From: Huntiella abstrusa
Taxonomy: Eukaryota; Ascomycota; Sordariomycetes; Microascales; Ceratocystidaceae
Assembly: GCA_025685495.1 (NCBI GenBank)
Contig: JAJNMT010000211.1
Span: 55,141 to 119,140 of the forward strand
Reading direction: 5' to 3'
Length of the DNA stretch: 64,000 bases
A model generated the notes under the pieces. That model ran no database searches, was not told the DNA's origin, and was given only the letters and a program-made list of their open reading frames with translations. Position 1 is the first letter of the stretch, and each line of letters begins with the position of its first letter. Positions 8,936-19,809 of this stretch are shown in pieces. Made by a program: the position numbers and the translations under genes.

Positions 8936-11700
8936 AGGTAAGGCGTGTATTCAAGGACAGATAGAAAGGCGATTGTACGGGTGTAGGGTGATTCAGGGAT
9001 GAATCAAAAGGTGGCGTTGATGGAAGTGTTTGATAGAAGTGGCAGTTAAGTTCCGAAACTCTCGGTAACGGAAACTACAATGTCATGCCAAGGTTCAATT
9101 CGTAATCCCTAGAGCTATATGAATTGATCAAGAACGAGGCCAGATCATGAACGTCACAGCTCCCATAGCTTGATACAGGTAGGCGTCGCATTACATGAAT
9201 GACGAGTAGCTTTCTGTGCCAGCTGACATCAGCTGTCAAGGTTTCCGGTCATAGCGATTGGACGAGTTATAGGGTTCAACCCTTTCAAATGCCGACGTTA
9301 CATGGTTCCTGGTTTTAATCTGCAGGCACTTTGGAAATAATGTGACTCTTGACCCGTGATTCTGGAAAAGCAAAGACTATCAATAGAAAAGGGAGTGATG
9401 ATGCATTTTCCAAGCCATAAATACCAGTTTTGTCACCGGAGACTTATTATTGGATATAAACACTGGGTATACGAGAGCCATTGGAGGGATGTCATGCGTA
9501 TGCTCGTTACGTGGGTGTTTTAAAGCATAACCACGGCACCCCACGTTTTCAGTTTGATTGGGTAACGCTACAATCCGTTCTTAATGAGTTTCTGGTGTCA
9601 AGTTGAATGACAGGAATAGTCGGTTTACTGTTAATTGGCCGGGTCGGGTCGCAAGTTGTATTACGAATGTACATACATAAGAGAACCAAGTTTCCAAGCG
9701 AACGATGCAGCCAGAGAATGAGGCTCATCAATAGATTGCTGGTAAATGGTCTAATGGTCGACAGTTGTGGCTGGCGTTGGCTTGTTCGGGCTGCATTTTT
9801 GCAGTTTTCAAAACAGGTAATTCCTCGGGTCAGCTTACGCAGATATAGGGCGGCTTTGCACAGCCCAGGGTTAAGAATTGAGGAAGGTGTAGCCAGACTG
9901 TGGAATATATAGTTAAGGCTGGGCTGAGTAGCTGGGCACAAGCTTGGCTTGGAATGTACAAGATTAAACTAATGCAGATGGACATTTTCTTACGAAATGA
10001 GTATAGCGGTGTAGATTGGTAGATTGGGGTTCAGACGTGTTGACTGAGTAATGTGTAAATTAATTGAAGTGGTGATTTACAAACACAGTAAAGTAGGTGC
10101 AACGTCATGATATGATTGCTGTAAAACAAGTGTTCAGTGAAAGTGAATTGTCAGCAAGTTTACATGAGTGTGTAAGCCTGTCGCGGATTTTAAGTAGTGT
10201 ACAGACATACAAATACCGAGCCGACCATGAACATTGTAACGTCCTCATGACCAAGTCCCGAATTTGACCAGCCAAGGAACGCACAGAACCACTAAGACTC
10301 ATTCCCAAGGATAGAAAAGTAAAGAAGACTTGTGGCGGTTACTTTTCCTTTTCTTTTCTGTATTCGTTATCCCATTTGAAGCGCTGTGGCTTTTATAATG
10401 GTGGAAGTGAACATGTAGTGGTCATCGATTCTGTACTCACCTGGGCTGGCTGACAACCCACTAAAACAGCTGATGACTTGTAATTTCTACGGCGCTAAAG
10501 AGGGATTGGGAGGGTGACCTATACTTCAACCAATAGCATTAAAGATTCCCCTGGCGCCAAGAGGCCGCGTGGGTTGGACAAAGGAATAGGATGAAGACGA
10601 TAATTAATCAGGGCACACTTGGATTTAGTTTCTTTTCTTTTTTGTCTAACGGGATAGACCGAACTGTAACAATTGATTCAAAGGGCTTAAGGAATACACC
10701 AAGTGGTGTTTCTAAACATTCAAAGGTCATCATCTAGAAGGTCTAAAAAAAGGAAGAAAGGAAAAAGACTCCTTGAATGTTTGATGAACTGACGATCGGA
10801 ATCCAGTCAGAGATGGAAGTTGCGCTGGAAATAAGATGGAAGGTGTGACGGACCTTGAATGTCTACTGATAGGGTTATAAACCATTTAAAAAAGGAAGGA
10901 AGAGGGAGTTTTTTCGAAAGGGAAGGTTCAAATTTTGTAAGATGGTAGTACAGATAAAGGTGGTGATACAGAAATGTCTCGAGGAAGAGAAGGGAAGGAA
11001 CGAGGCGTTCACGACACTAACGGAGGAGAAAACCCCGTGATGGAGGAGGGAAATGTCTGTGGTGAAGATCAAAAGCCGGTGAAATATGTGACATCATGAA
11101 GTTTTAGTAAGCGGACGATGATCAAATATAGCGTTGAATCTTTTTTTGAACGACGGAAAGGAAAAAAATCCAAGTGTCAGCCCCGGAAGAAGGGGTAAAA
11201 AAACGCGGCAAAAGTGGTCCCTGCATTGAAGTGGAAAGGGAGTGCTAGGATGGGTTGGTTTGTTTTTGGTGCATTTTTAGTGTTTCTGTGCCTGTTTCAG
11301 AAGGGGGGGGGAGAGGATTTGAGATGACATAGGATTTTGGTGAATACGTTTAAGTTGTGTGCTTCTTTTTTATGGTTATTTTGAAGAGAGACTAGAAGAT
11401 ATACATACAATGAAGATTTGAAGATGGTTCTTGATGTGCAGACATACGTATGTACAGTACAGGTGTTAATCTACATACGTAGTCGATAATCATGACCAAA
11501 TTCGACTACCCATATGACCATCATGACCAATACCGACACTCCTCAAAACTCACGGACAAAACAAACCAAAAACTAAAACCAAGTCGGTCAAGGTCCGTGT
11601 TCCTAGTATCCCCTCCTCATCCCCCAGGAAGAAGAAAACCCCGACGATCCGCCCTTTTCCATATTATCCAAGATTCAATTCTTCCAAGTTATCTTGACTA
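8936..11700. other. Long intergenic region with no supported gene
   Basis: About 2.8 kb between SWA2 and the leader of the DUF1996 gene. Short open frames exist (longest about 130 codons) but they lack domain patterns, codon bias or plausible splice partners. The sequence is A/G-rich on the plus strand around 10,300-11,400 (T/C-rich on minus), has poly-G at about 11,304 and a cluster of TACATAC/ACGTATGT palindromic words at 11,401-11,480. It most likely holds the upstream control region of the DUF1996 gene. Confidence 0.5.
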
Positions 11701-12815
11701 GTCTATTTCGACATCCGCACTCGCTGGCTTCCCGAAGTTGCCTTACTTTCTATAACAAAATCTTCATTCATTCTCTTCTCTTTTGAACATCGTCTACTTC
11801 TTTCATTGTAAGTCATCTTTCCCCGAGGTCTCACTTAACCTACCTAGACTTCAGCCACCTACTCACTTGCGTTGCGTCAATCCCTCCTTTTTTTATCAAA
11901 TAACCCGGCTTCGTTTCCTAGCACAAGTCACTAGCGATCGTCACTCATATGCATTAGCCCTCATATACTAGTCAGCATCTAACCCCTTCCTAGTTCTTCC
12001 TTCTACTATTGAAAAATACCAAATCCCGGAAAATCACCCCGTTTTCAAAATCACCCTTCCCGGCCTATGCCTGACTTTCTCATCAAACCTAAAGTCCAGG
12101 TCTTATTACCAAAACTACCGCCTCTAGAGAAGAAAAACGCCCCTCTCTTACTGAAAGACTCCTTCCTTCCTTCCCGTCTGTCTTTCCTGTAAACGCCTGT
12201 CTTGCCTGCCACCAAACAAACTACCCACTACCCCCGTTCTTTCTTATATTTCTCCTTGTATCCGCTGGTTTTGCCAAGTCGTAGGGATTTCTCTTCTTCT
12301 TTTTTCTTCTTTCTTGGAACCTTGCATCTCATTCGTTTGCCTTTGCTTTTCGTTGCCAAACAACTCTTTCGTTTGAGACTCAAGAAGCTTATCCTCTGCT
12401 TAACTTCAATTTACTTGTTGTTTTCACTTCTTGCTTCGGATTGTTTCTTCTGTTGGTCTTGTCTCCCTCGTTTTTGACACCACAGTTGAACATCCTCACG
12501 TTCCTTACCTATATTTCATACAAGTCATTCTTTTGCTTGTAAGTGCCTTTCCAAAACCCACTCACTTATACACCAAAATGGTCATATCTTCTCCCTCTAT
12601 TGTATAGCTTTACTCCTTTAAGTTACATATATCGTCTACCACACGAGAAACCCAGTTTCCATGTGTTGTTTCTCCCTGATCTATACATCATCCCTCCCAT
12701 TCCAGACAACGTCATGACCGTTTCATTCAATATAATCTAACCCTCTTCCATAGAACCGCATCACTTATACCCACTTTCTCTTCTCTCAAGCTAGACACAC
12801 TTCTTCTAGTCAACC
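11701..12815 (+). promoter_or_regulatory. Probable long 5' leader with two introns
   Basis: The stretch is strongly C/T-rich and directly precedes the DUF1996 gene. Two good splice pairs can be seen: GTAAGT at 11,808 with CATCTAACCCC branch and TAG ending 11,993 (186 bases), and GTAAGT at 12,539 with AATCTAACCC branch and CATAG ending 12,753 (215 bases). Several short upstream frames exist. This is inference from signals only; no transcript data are available. Confidence 0.4.
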
Positions 12816-14231
12816 ATGAAGTCCACTCTCTTCGTCATCGCCTCAACGGCCACCTCCGTCCACGCCTTCTGGCGTATGGAGTGCCCCGGCAGAGTCGTTA
12901 CCGCGCAGATCGATCCCATCGTTAATCCCGATGCGACCGCCGCCCACATGCACTCCGTCTACGGTTCTTCCGGTTTCTCCAAGACCTCTTCCTTCTCTGA
13001 GCTCCAGGGTGGTTCATGCACCTCGTGCCGTGTCACCGAGGACAAGTCCGCCTACTGGACCCCATCAATGTACTTCAAGGATGCTTCTACCGGCGAGTAC
13101 TCTCTCGTTACCGAGGGTGGTGGTCTTCTCGCCTACTACTTCCTGAACGGTGAGAACATCACCGCTTTCCCCGAGGGCTTCAAGATGCTCGCTGGTAACA
13201 CCACCCGTCGCACTTTCAACGGTGACGCCTACGCTGATGACTCCGACAAGTCCGACTGGGCCGCCGAGGGCATCACCAGCCAAGCCGACCTTGCCGAGCG
13301 CGCCATCGGTTTCAACTGCCTTAACTACGCCAAGGCCGGTGAAGCTACTCTTGCCCGTCACTACTTCCCCGACAAGGCCTTCTTCGACGCCAACTGCCCC
13401 AACGGTCTCCGTGTCGAGATGATGTTCCCCTCGTGCTGGGACGGTGTCAACATCGACTCTACCAACCACCAGGACCACGTCGCCTACCCCAGTCTCGTCA
13501 TGACCGGCGACTGCCCATCCACCCACCCCTACCGTCTCCCCGGTCTCATGTACGAGACCCACTTCTCCACCTACGACTGGGCCGATGAGTCTGGCAGCTT
13601 CGTCTTCTCTAACAACGACACCACCGGTTTCGGTTACCACGGTGACTTTATCGCCGGTTGGGACACCGATGTTCTTCAGTCCGCTGTTGACACCTGCACT
13701 AACGAGTCTGGTCTGATCACCGACTGCTCCGTCTTCAACGTCATCGACAAGGCCACTGCCACCTCCTGCTCCATCGACTCCGTCGACTCTTCTCTCGTCG
13801 CCGCCACCACCGCCATCTCTGCTCTTCCCATGTCTACTTCCTCCGGCAACGTCGTCTCGGCCATCGTCTCCGGTTTCAACAGTCTGACCAGCGCTATTGG
13901 CGCCGGTCTTTCCGGCTCAACCGCCACCAGTGCCTCGGCTTCCACCACCTCCGTTGCTACTTCCACCTCTGCCGCCGTCGCCATTGCCGCCGTCACTACC
14001 TCGTCTGAAGTCCCTACTTCCACTTCCTCTTCCACCTCTACCACCCCCGCTCCCGTCACCACCTCGTCTGTTGACCCCAACGCCGGTCTTTACTACAGCA
14101 CCGAGTGGGTGACTGGTGCCAACGGTGCTGTCACTGAGATTCTCTGGGAGCAGGAGGTTGTTACTGCTACTGAGTGGTTGGATGTGACTACCACTGTCAC
14201 TGCCACTGCCACTGGTGTTGCTAGACGTTAA
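12816..14231 (+). CDS. Secreted DUF1996-domain protein
   Basis: Intronless, 471 residues. A signal peptide covers residues 1-17 (cleavage after SVHA). The DUF1996 domain spans about 30-290 and shows its typical words: DPIVNPDATAAHMHSVYGSS (H44, H46) and CWDGVNIDSTNHQDHVAYP (207-225), with several paired cysteines. It is followed by a Ser/Thr/Ala-rich linker of about 110 residues (likely O-mannosylated) and a short Tyr/Thr-rich end. No GPI signal is present. The biochemical role of DUF1996 is not established; members are secreted or wall-linked in many fungi. Codons are almost all C-ending, unlike flanking genes, which suggests very high expression; the long leader fits this. ATG context is CAACCATGA. 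Confidence 0.93.
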   Translation: MKSTLFVIASTATSVHAFWRMECPGRVVTAQIDPIVNPDATAAHMHSVYGSSGFSKTSSFSELQGGSCTSCRVTEDKSAYWTPSMYFKDASTGEYSLVTEGGGLLAYYFLNGENITAFPEGFKMLAGNTTRRTFNGDAYADDSDKSDWAAEGITSQADLAERAIGFNCLNYAKAGEATLARHYFPDKAFFDANCPNGLRVEMMFPSCWDGVNIDSTNHQDHVAYPSLVMTGDCPSTHPYRLPGLMYETHFSTYDWADESGSFVFSNNDTTGFGYHGDFIAGWDTDVLQSAVDTCTNESGLITDCSVFNVIDKATATSCSIDSVDSSLVAATTAISALPMSTSSGNVVSAIVSGFNSLTSAIGAGLSGSTATSASASTTSVATSTSAAVAIAAVTTSSEVPTSTSSSTSTTPAPVTTSSVDPNAGLYYSTEWVTGANGAVTEILWEQEVVTATEWLDVTTTVTATATGVARR

Positions 14232-14945
14232 ATACGGAGAGTAGATATGTTGGGATAGTATGTTTTGGTACATTTTCGCTTCTCTTTGAACTGTTTTGAT
14301 TTGGGCGGCTTGGGGCTTTTTATATGTTTGTAGAATTGAAGATAGTTTTTTTGAATTTCTTGTAACGAATGCAATGATTTCGTCCTCCAACAATGTCCTG
14401 TGACTTTTTTCCCATTGTGAATACTACATGTTTACCAAAATACTCGAGTCTGGATTCCCCAGGAATGTCGTCCGCATAGCAACGCACATTCCTCAGTCCT
14501 CATGCCAACTTACATTCCCCTCACTAGCTACACTCAACACAAGAATTCAACCTCATGACTGACCATCCAAAGTCCTGTCTCTCTTCGTTGCCATAAGAAC
14601 ACCCACCCACTGGATCTCGCCCGGCATTCCGGTCTCCATCGTATAGAATGTCCCCACGTCTTCAAATGGGCGCATCTCGCCACTTTTACATTTCAACCCG
14701 TCATCGCCATCTTCTTCTTTTACATGATTGCTTTCCCGAAATCGGTGGTTTCCTTTCCTTTCTTTCTTTTCATTTTCTTTTCCACACATTCGCTTTCTTT
14801 TTCATCGTGCCTCCTCATTTTTTTCATTCATTATACGCACATACCTTCCTAACCAGCCATCATCAGGATCGACTTACACGCATCCAGTGTAACCCTGCTG
14901 CCCCGTCGTACAACTCCCAACAGCATCACGACTCGACTTTGTAAA
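14232..14945 (+). promoter_or_regulatory. Intergenic region with C/T-rich leader
   Basis: 714 bases. The left part is the 3' region of the DUF1996 gene; from about 14,690 the plus strand is a dense T/C tract (TTTCCTTTCTTTCTTTTC), the usual look of a fungal leader, ending at the ATG of the next gene. No gene seen. Confidence 0.4.
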
Positions 14946-17717
14946 ATGCCTGCTGTACAGAGCCAAGAGGCTTCTCCTGGCCATTACAGGCGCAGTTTAC
15001 AGGGTAATACAACATGGCTTGTCCTCGTGGTCATTGGTGGTTCGGTCCTTATCGCTAGTGGCATGTCTATAGCTTTACATATTCTATCTGTCCGACGACA
15101 ACGAGCTCTTGCTGCGTCGCGTGCATCGGCGGATAGTGAGGGTGGTGGTGGTCCGGCTGGGAGGAATATCACTGTTGTAAGGACGACTTTGACTCCGATG
15201 GATGGCGTGGAGATGCTTAGAGAGATCCCTAGTGGTACGACAACGTTGATTTCCAGAAGGGAGGATAGTAAAGTATCTCTCCGTGCCCTTTTCCGCTCCG
15301 TTAGCCGCCGGAATAAAGATGACGACCCCGACTCATTCGATCCTACCCCCGAAAAACCACCCACAAGACGACAAAACTCCATGCGCCGCTTCACAAACAT
15401 GCCCCCGTCCACTCTCCGGAAAGTAACCCTCCCATCACCAACCGCCTCCTTCTCCTCGCCCAACCATTTCCCCGCCCCTACCCTTCCAAGCTACCCCACC
15501 CTACCGGATCTTGCTGTGGAACAGGGCTTATCACTTTCCCAGGACGCCCTTGAGCGGGAACGTGAACGGTTCTATGCCCTTGGGAACGGGTCAATGCCGT
15601 ATCCGATGTTTAGTGGCGCGCGGAAAAGTAAGACTAATATCGCTGCGTTATCCTCTGTTTCGAGACCTTATGAACGGGAGGTTATCAGAGGGCCTCTCGT
15701 CGGTCCTCGGACGCCCCCGCGGGCTGTATTGCCAGAGAGGAGAATGGATGGGAGCCCTGCTACCACTGCTAGTATCCGGTCTGTTATCTCTTCGGACACA
15801 GAATTACGCCACATCTTGAAGAGTATCGAGCAGCGGTTAAACGCGCCATCGGCGATAACCCAGATGTTCAGGACGCCCACGGTCGCTGATACCAGAAACC
15901 TGGTCTGTTCACCATCTCGCACTCCCGCTCTAGTAATCCAGACGCCCTCGTCTCTCCACGGCACCACCTTCCCATCCCCCACCGAGCCCTCCTCCGCCTC
16001 AATTGAACGCTCCACCTCCACAGTCCTCTCCATCCACGAAGTCGAAGGCGATACAACCTACGAAGACGACAACCGCGCCTCCTTCCTCTCCGAAGGAGAA
16101 AACCAGTTCCCCACCGCTCTCTCCCCCTCCAGCAGCTTCGTGCGTCCCATCGAGCCCCACCCTACAGTAGAATCCACCCCCTCCTCTCCCCGCTCCTCAA
16201 TTTCCTCCGCTCTCTCAACATTATACTCCGCCGGGTCCCGCGAAGGCGCTCCTTCCCCTCCCGTGTCTCGGGGCACCGCTACATCGGTAGCTAGTAACTC
16301 TGACGCCGACTCACTTATGTCTTCGCCGTTTTCTCTTTCGTTACTAGGTGCATTTCCCGTTTCTAAACATGACTCGCTCGGCGCCCCGTTGAATGTTCAT
16401 CCGGCCCCTTTGAAGGTGCCCGGGCGGAAAACGCTTTCGTGCCCGCCACCTCCTAGACAAACGAGAGATCCTGCGAAGAGAATGACTACCGCTGCTGGAT
16501 CCCCCGTTCGTCAGAGACAACCGGGTTTAAAACTTGCTTTGCCCCCGATTTCTTCGCTCCCGTCTATGCAGTCTCTCGGCCGGCCGCGTGTCGTCCGGAA
16601 GCAGACGTCTCAACCGGCCCTGCCTGCCCCCTCGGGAAATGGCACCCGGAGAAGTTCCATTGTTATCCCCAAGAAGTCGTCTTCTCCTCGTCGTCATAGA
16701 TCCCCGCTGAGTGTCTCATCTGCACAGACTATCACGCCTATTCGGGGCCCGCAAATACGCACTGTTACCCCGTCAGCTGTAGTTCGTGGACGCCCCGTTG
16801 CTGCACGGTATAGACCTGTTCAATCGCGGACTCAGCAGTTGAGACCTATGCGTAGTAGTCCGACTCTCGGATCTCATGATCACGGGTCCGCGTCTGTTTC
16901 GTCCCCAGGAACGTCGGTGGCTTCTTCTTCGCCGGACGCTACGCCTAAGCATAAAGTTCCCCGGTCTAACCTCCACCGCGTCGCCATGTTACCCAAAGTC
17001 ACTTTAACCCCTTCTATGTCGCTGACTTCCTCGTCCTCTGGAAGTCTCCCATTCACCTATTCCAACGGGAGTCTCACACACTCCTCATCCTTCCAACTGG
17101 CGCTTGCCCGTGGTGCCGGACCCTCGGGTATCTACATCCCCCAAAGCACAAGCACCTCCTCCTTCGACCTCACCCCTCTCACCGCCCTAGATGTAACCAT
17201 CACCGAACTACGCAACCGCAACAGTGTCCAACCCGCCCCCCGCAATCTCATGGGAATGGGTCGAGGAACGGGCTTCCCCACCACCAGTCCCAACTCGTCC
17301 CTACGAAGCCGCCACTCCTCTGGAATGAGACACTCACCATCCTCGTCATCCCTCGTCATCCCGCGTATCCGACCACCCCAGAAACGGAGACAACTGCGGG
17401 TAATGTCCAAAGCCTCCCGTGAGGATATGCGTGCGCCACCAGGCTACCGGGGTGGTTCTTTGGGTCGTCGTACTTCAACGCAGGGGTCCTTGACGGCCCC
17501 GTCGTTGACGAGGAAGAGCTCAATGCAGACGGTTACTAGTGCGGAGGAACTTTCTTTGCCGACACTTAGAGGGACGGGGAGAAAACCGAGTGTTACGTTT
17601 GCTAAGACGGATGATGTATTGTTGTTGTCGGATGATAGTTCGCTGCAGAACCGGTTGAGTATTTTTGATGAAAGTTTCAGCTTTGGAGAGCCTAGTGAGG
17701 GGGTTAAGACTGTGTAG
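14946..17717 (+). CDS. Single-pass membrane protein with long Ser/Pro-rich tail, unknown function
   Basis: Intronless, 923 residues, not recognised. There is no signal peptide; a short hydrophilic N-terminus with one NTT sequon is followed by one membrane segment (about residues 23-48, WLVLVVIGGSVLIASGMSIA) and RRQR, so the orientation is probably N-out with about 870 residues in the cytosol. The tail is rich in Ser, Pro, Thr and Arg, mostly disordered, with many SP/TP and RxxS sites open to kinases. Better-ordered islands are near 280-300 (a short helix, SDTELRHILKSIEQRL) and at the C-terminus (KPSVTFAKTDDVLLLSDDSS then LSIFDESFSF). The plan resembles a membrane-tethered polarity or wall-sensor-like scaffold, but that is a guess. 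Converges on the ICln gene with 75 bases between stops. Confidence 0.85.
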   Translation: MPAVQSQEASPGHYRRSLQGNTTWLVLVVIGGSVLIASGMSIALHILSVRRQRALAASRASADSEGGGGPAGRNITVVRTTLTPMDGVEMLREIPSGTTTLISRREDSKVSLRALFRSVSRRNKDDDPDSFDPTPEKPPTRRQNSMRRFTNMPPSTLRKVTLPSPTASFSSPNHFPAPTLPSYPTLPDLAVEQGLSLSQDALERERERFYALGNGSMPYPMFSGARKSKTNIAALSSVSRPYEREVIRGPLVGPRTPPRAVLPERRMDGSPATTASIRSVISSDTELRHILKSIEQRLNAPSAITQMFRTPTVADTRNLVCSPSRTPALVIQTPSSLHGTTFPSPTEPSSASIERSTSTVLSIHEVEGDTTYEDDNRASFLSEGENQFPTALSPSSSFVRPIEPHPTVESTPSSPRSSISSALSTLYSAGSREGAPSPPVSRGTATSVASNSDADSLMSSPFSLSLLGAFPVSKHDSLGAPLNVHPAPLKVPGRKTLSCPPPPRQTRDPAKRMTTAAGSPVRQRQPGLKLALPPISSLPSMQSLGRPRVVRKQTSQPALPAPSGNGTRRSSIVIPKKSSSPRRHRSPLSVSSAQTITPIRGPQIRTVTPSAVVRGRPVAARYRPVQSRTQQLRPMRSSPTLGSHDHGSASVSSPGTSVASSSPDATPKHKVPRSNLHRVAMLPKVTLTPSMSLTSSSSGSLPFTYSNGSLTHSSSFQLALARGAGPSGIYIPQSTSTSSFDLTPLTALDVTITELRNRNSVQPAPRNLMGMGRGTGFPTTSPNSSLRSRHSSGMRHSPSSSSLVIPRIRPPQKRRQLRVMSKASREDMRAPPGYRGGSLGRRTSTQGSLTAPSLTRKSSMQTVTSAEELSLPTLRGTGRKPSVTFAKTDDVLLLSDDSSLQNRLSIFDESFSFGEPSEGVKTV

Positions 17718-17792
17718 TTTATCTCTTTATTGGCGTTTGGAGTTGGCCTTCTTGATAGTTTAATGTCACTTTTTATGATAATACATCTTCTT

Positions 17793-18729
17793 CTACTCAT
17801 TAGTCTTCACCTTCTTACTTTCCGACTCCTCCTCATGTTTTTCACCGCCCTCAATCTCATCACGGACTCTAACTCTCCCGGCACCTTCCCCAAGTTCCTC
17901 CTCTTCCTCGGCTCCTCCTCCAATCCAGTTCCCATCTGCATCAAAGAATTCATGCATATTCTCCGCAGTAATCCACCCTCCACTACCAGGCATAGCCGGT
18001 GGTAATCCTCCATTACTAGCGCCCTTGTATACGCCGTCAAAGCCATCCACTGTCTCTCTTTCACCACCCTCAATGAGAATCTCGGGATACGCCTCTTCCT
18101 CGTCTTCCTCGGCGTGTGGATCTGGGTGAAGATCGGAGCAGGCGGCGATGGCGTCGTAGAGTTTTTGGGTCTCAGAGGCGGTGTTCTCGCTTGGAGGGTC
18201 TTGAGATGGGATGAGAGTTAACTCGAGGTCATCGTACTCTTCGTCATCACTGGCACTGCTAAGTTGGATTTGTAACCACAGTGTCTTCAACGATGTAGCT
18301 TCCCCCTTGATAGTTGACTGTGCATGAATCGCAATCAGCGGATACGGTATTGACACTCCCACCTCCGCTTTATGGTTAAACAAGATAAACGTTCTACACC
18401 AATGATTAGTAACTTCCTACAACTTATCTCATCGAATCTAAAACTTACTGGTTAGTTACCCAAACATCTAAAACCTGCTCAATCTTATCATTCGATCTTT
18501 CACCCAGCACCTCCTTCCCAACTCCCGTCGGCCTCGTCTCCTTCTCGGTTACCGGAAAAACAGGCAACTTGCCCGCATTCTCCACGCTCAACCATCCCGT
18601 CACTAGTTCACCCCTCCAATACAAAATTGGCTTGCCACCATGGAATGTCTCTGGCGTGTGACTTTGATAATCAGCCAATGTTTGGTAATCCTCGGCCTTG
18701 GGGGGCACACGTAAAGTAATGGGTAACAT
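17793..18729 (-). CDS. ICln/Lot5-family Sm-assembly chaperone (methylosome subunit)
   Basis: Exons 18449-18729 and 17793-18393 join across a 55-base intron (GTAAGT; GTTACTAATC branch) to give 293 residues. The PH-like core shows LYWRGELVTGWLSVEN and VLDVWVTNQTFILFNH, then VGVSIPYPLIAIHAQ, the signature of ICln (Voldacs family). It is followed by acidic stretches and a conserved-looking MPGSGGWITAENMHEFFDADGNW element. In animals pICln holds Sm proteins in a 6S ring for PRMT5 methylation and SMN transfer; the fungal job is taken to be the same. The ATG at 18729 has a good AACAAAATG context; an in-frame ATG at 18753 has a poor one. The SMD3 client gene lies in the same window. Confidence 0.9.
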
Positions 18730-19024
18730 TTTGTTGATTAGTTGTTGTATCATGAAATGTTCATCTTCTCGTCTTACACCACCCAAGGCTGTATGTAAGC
18801 CTCGTCCATAGCTCCCTTATCGCATCTATCGGTTATCGATTGTCCAGGGTTGGGGTTATATCCATGTTATAGGTGTAGTGTGTCACGTTGGAGGAGTAGT
18901 AACGACGTCATAGGTTAAGAGTGAGACATGACGAAAGCTATATATGTGAAAGAATAGGTGTATTTATTAGCAGTGACCTAATTAATTCATCAATTATTTG
19001 ACTGAACCAAACTTATCCATCAAA
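18730..19024. promoter_or_regulatory. Short divergent promoter, ICln gene and 161-residue gene
   Basis: 295 bases between two divergent starts. ACGACGTCATAGG at about 18,902 (CRE/ATF-like TGACGTC on minus) and GCTATATATG at about 18,939 (TATA-like, facing the plus-strand gene, about 80 bases before its ATG) are the only clear words. Confidence 0.4.
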
Positions 19025-19559
19025 ATGTCACAACACGACAACAGTAAGTTCTCCCGGCCCGCCTAACCAACTCATCTAACCCAACATTCCAGAATTCAAC
19101 ACCATCCTCCCACAAGTCCCTCTAACGGTAACACCCACCGTATCTCTTCCTAAACCGCCAACTCTACCCTTCAACTACACCAGTCTCCCCGGAAGTCTCC
19201 CACCGCCACCCCCCTCCGTACTCCCCGGTTCCGCCAATGCAAGCGAGTTACTCGCCGAAACCCGGGAATTCCACAGCTACCTGGATGCTATGCAGAGTAA
19301 TGCCGACGCCGAACTCAAGAAAATCGAAGAGAGAATTGCACAGGCCGAGAGAGATGAGAAGAGAAGGATTGCACCCGGTTGGTTAGATTCCGGAGCGGCC
19401 TTGTTAGTTCCTGAGCGGAGTGCCGAGATGGAGGGGGAGGTTGAGGCGGGGAAGGAGGAGGCGGAGGCGCAGGTCAAATCGGTTGATGACCTGGCGGAGT
19501 TTGTTCATATGTTGAATATCAAGGAACAACAACAGAAGCAAAAGACGGAGAGTACTTAA
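19025..19559 (+). CDS. Small coiled-coil protein, unknown function
   Basis: A 19-base first coding exon (19025-19043) joins 19093-19559 across a 49-base intron, giving 161 residues. Without the intron no good start is available, and the downstream frame begins well inside the conserved-looking part. The N-terminal half is Pro/Leu/Thr-rich (PTLPFNYTSLPGSLPPPPPS); residues about 75-110 form a charged coiled coil (ELKKIEERIAQAERDEKRR), followed by APGWLDSGAALLVPERS, a compact motif that looks conserved, and another helix with DDLAEFVHMLNI. I do not recognise the family. It shares a divergent promoter with the ICln gene and converges on OPI1. Confidence 0.75.
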
Positions 19560-19809
19560 GATGTACAAAAGGAGTATGACGAGGGTGTTTTTCTTTCTTT
19601 CTTTTTCTAACTTGGCCATCATCTACGGCCCGTGATCATCACGCAGATTATGTATACACCACAATCAATGTTCTTCTATATACTCATCCAATCATATATT
19701 CCAATCCGCCTTTATAAATATACGCTATAAACCAGGAAAAACAAAGCAAACGCCGACCCGTAAAATCAAATCCCAATCCAAAAAACAAAACGCCAATATC
19801 CACAATCCC

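Noticed and set aside
9267..9280. GGGTTCAACCC, resembling a tRNA B box
   Set aside because: It is a small palindrome; no D-arm, anticodon arm or acceptor stem can be folded around it.
9549..9941. 130- and 101-codon frames on opposite strands
   Set aside because: Mutually overlapping, no homology features; consistent with chance in low-stop sequence.
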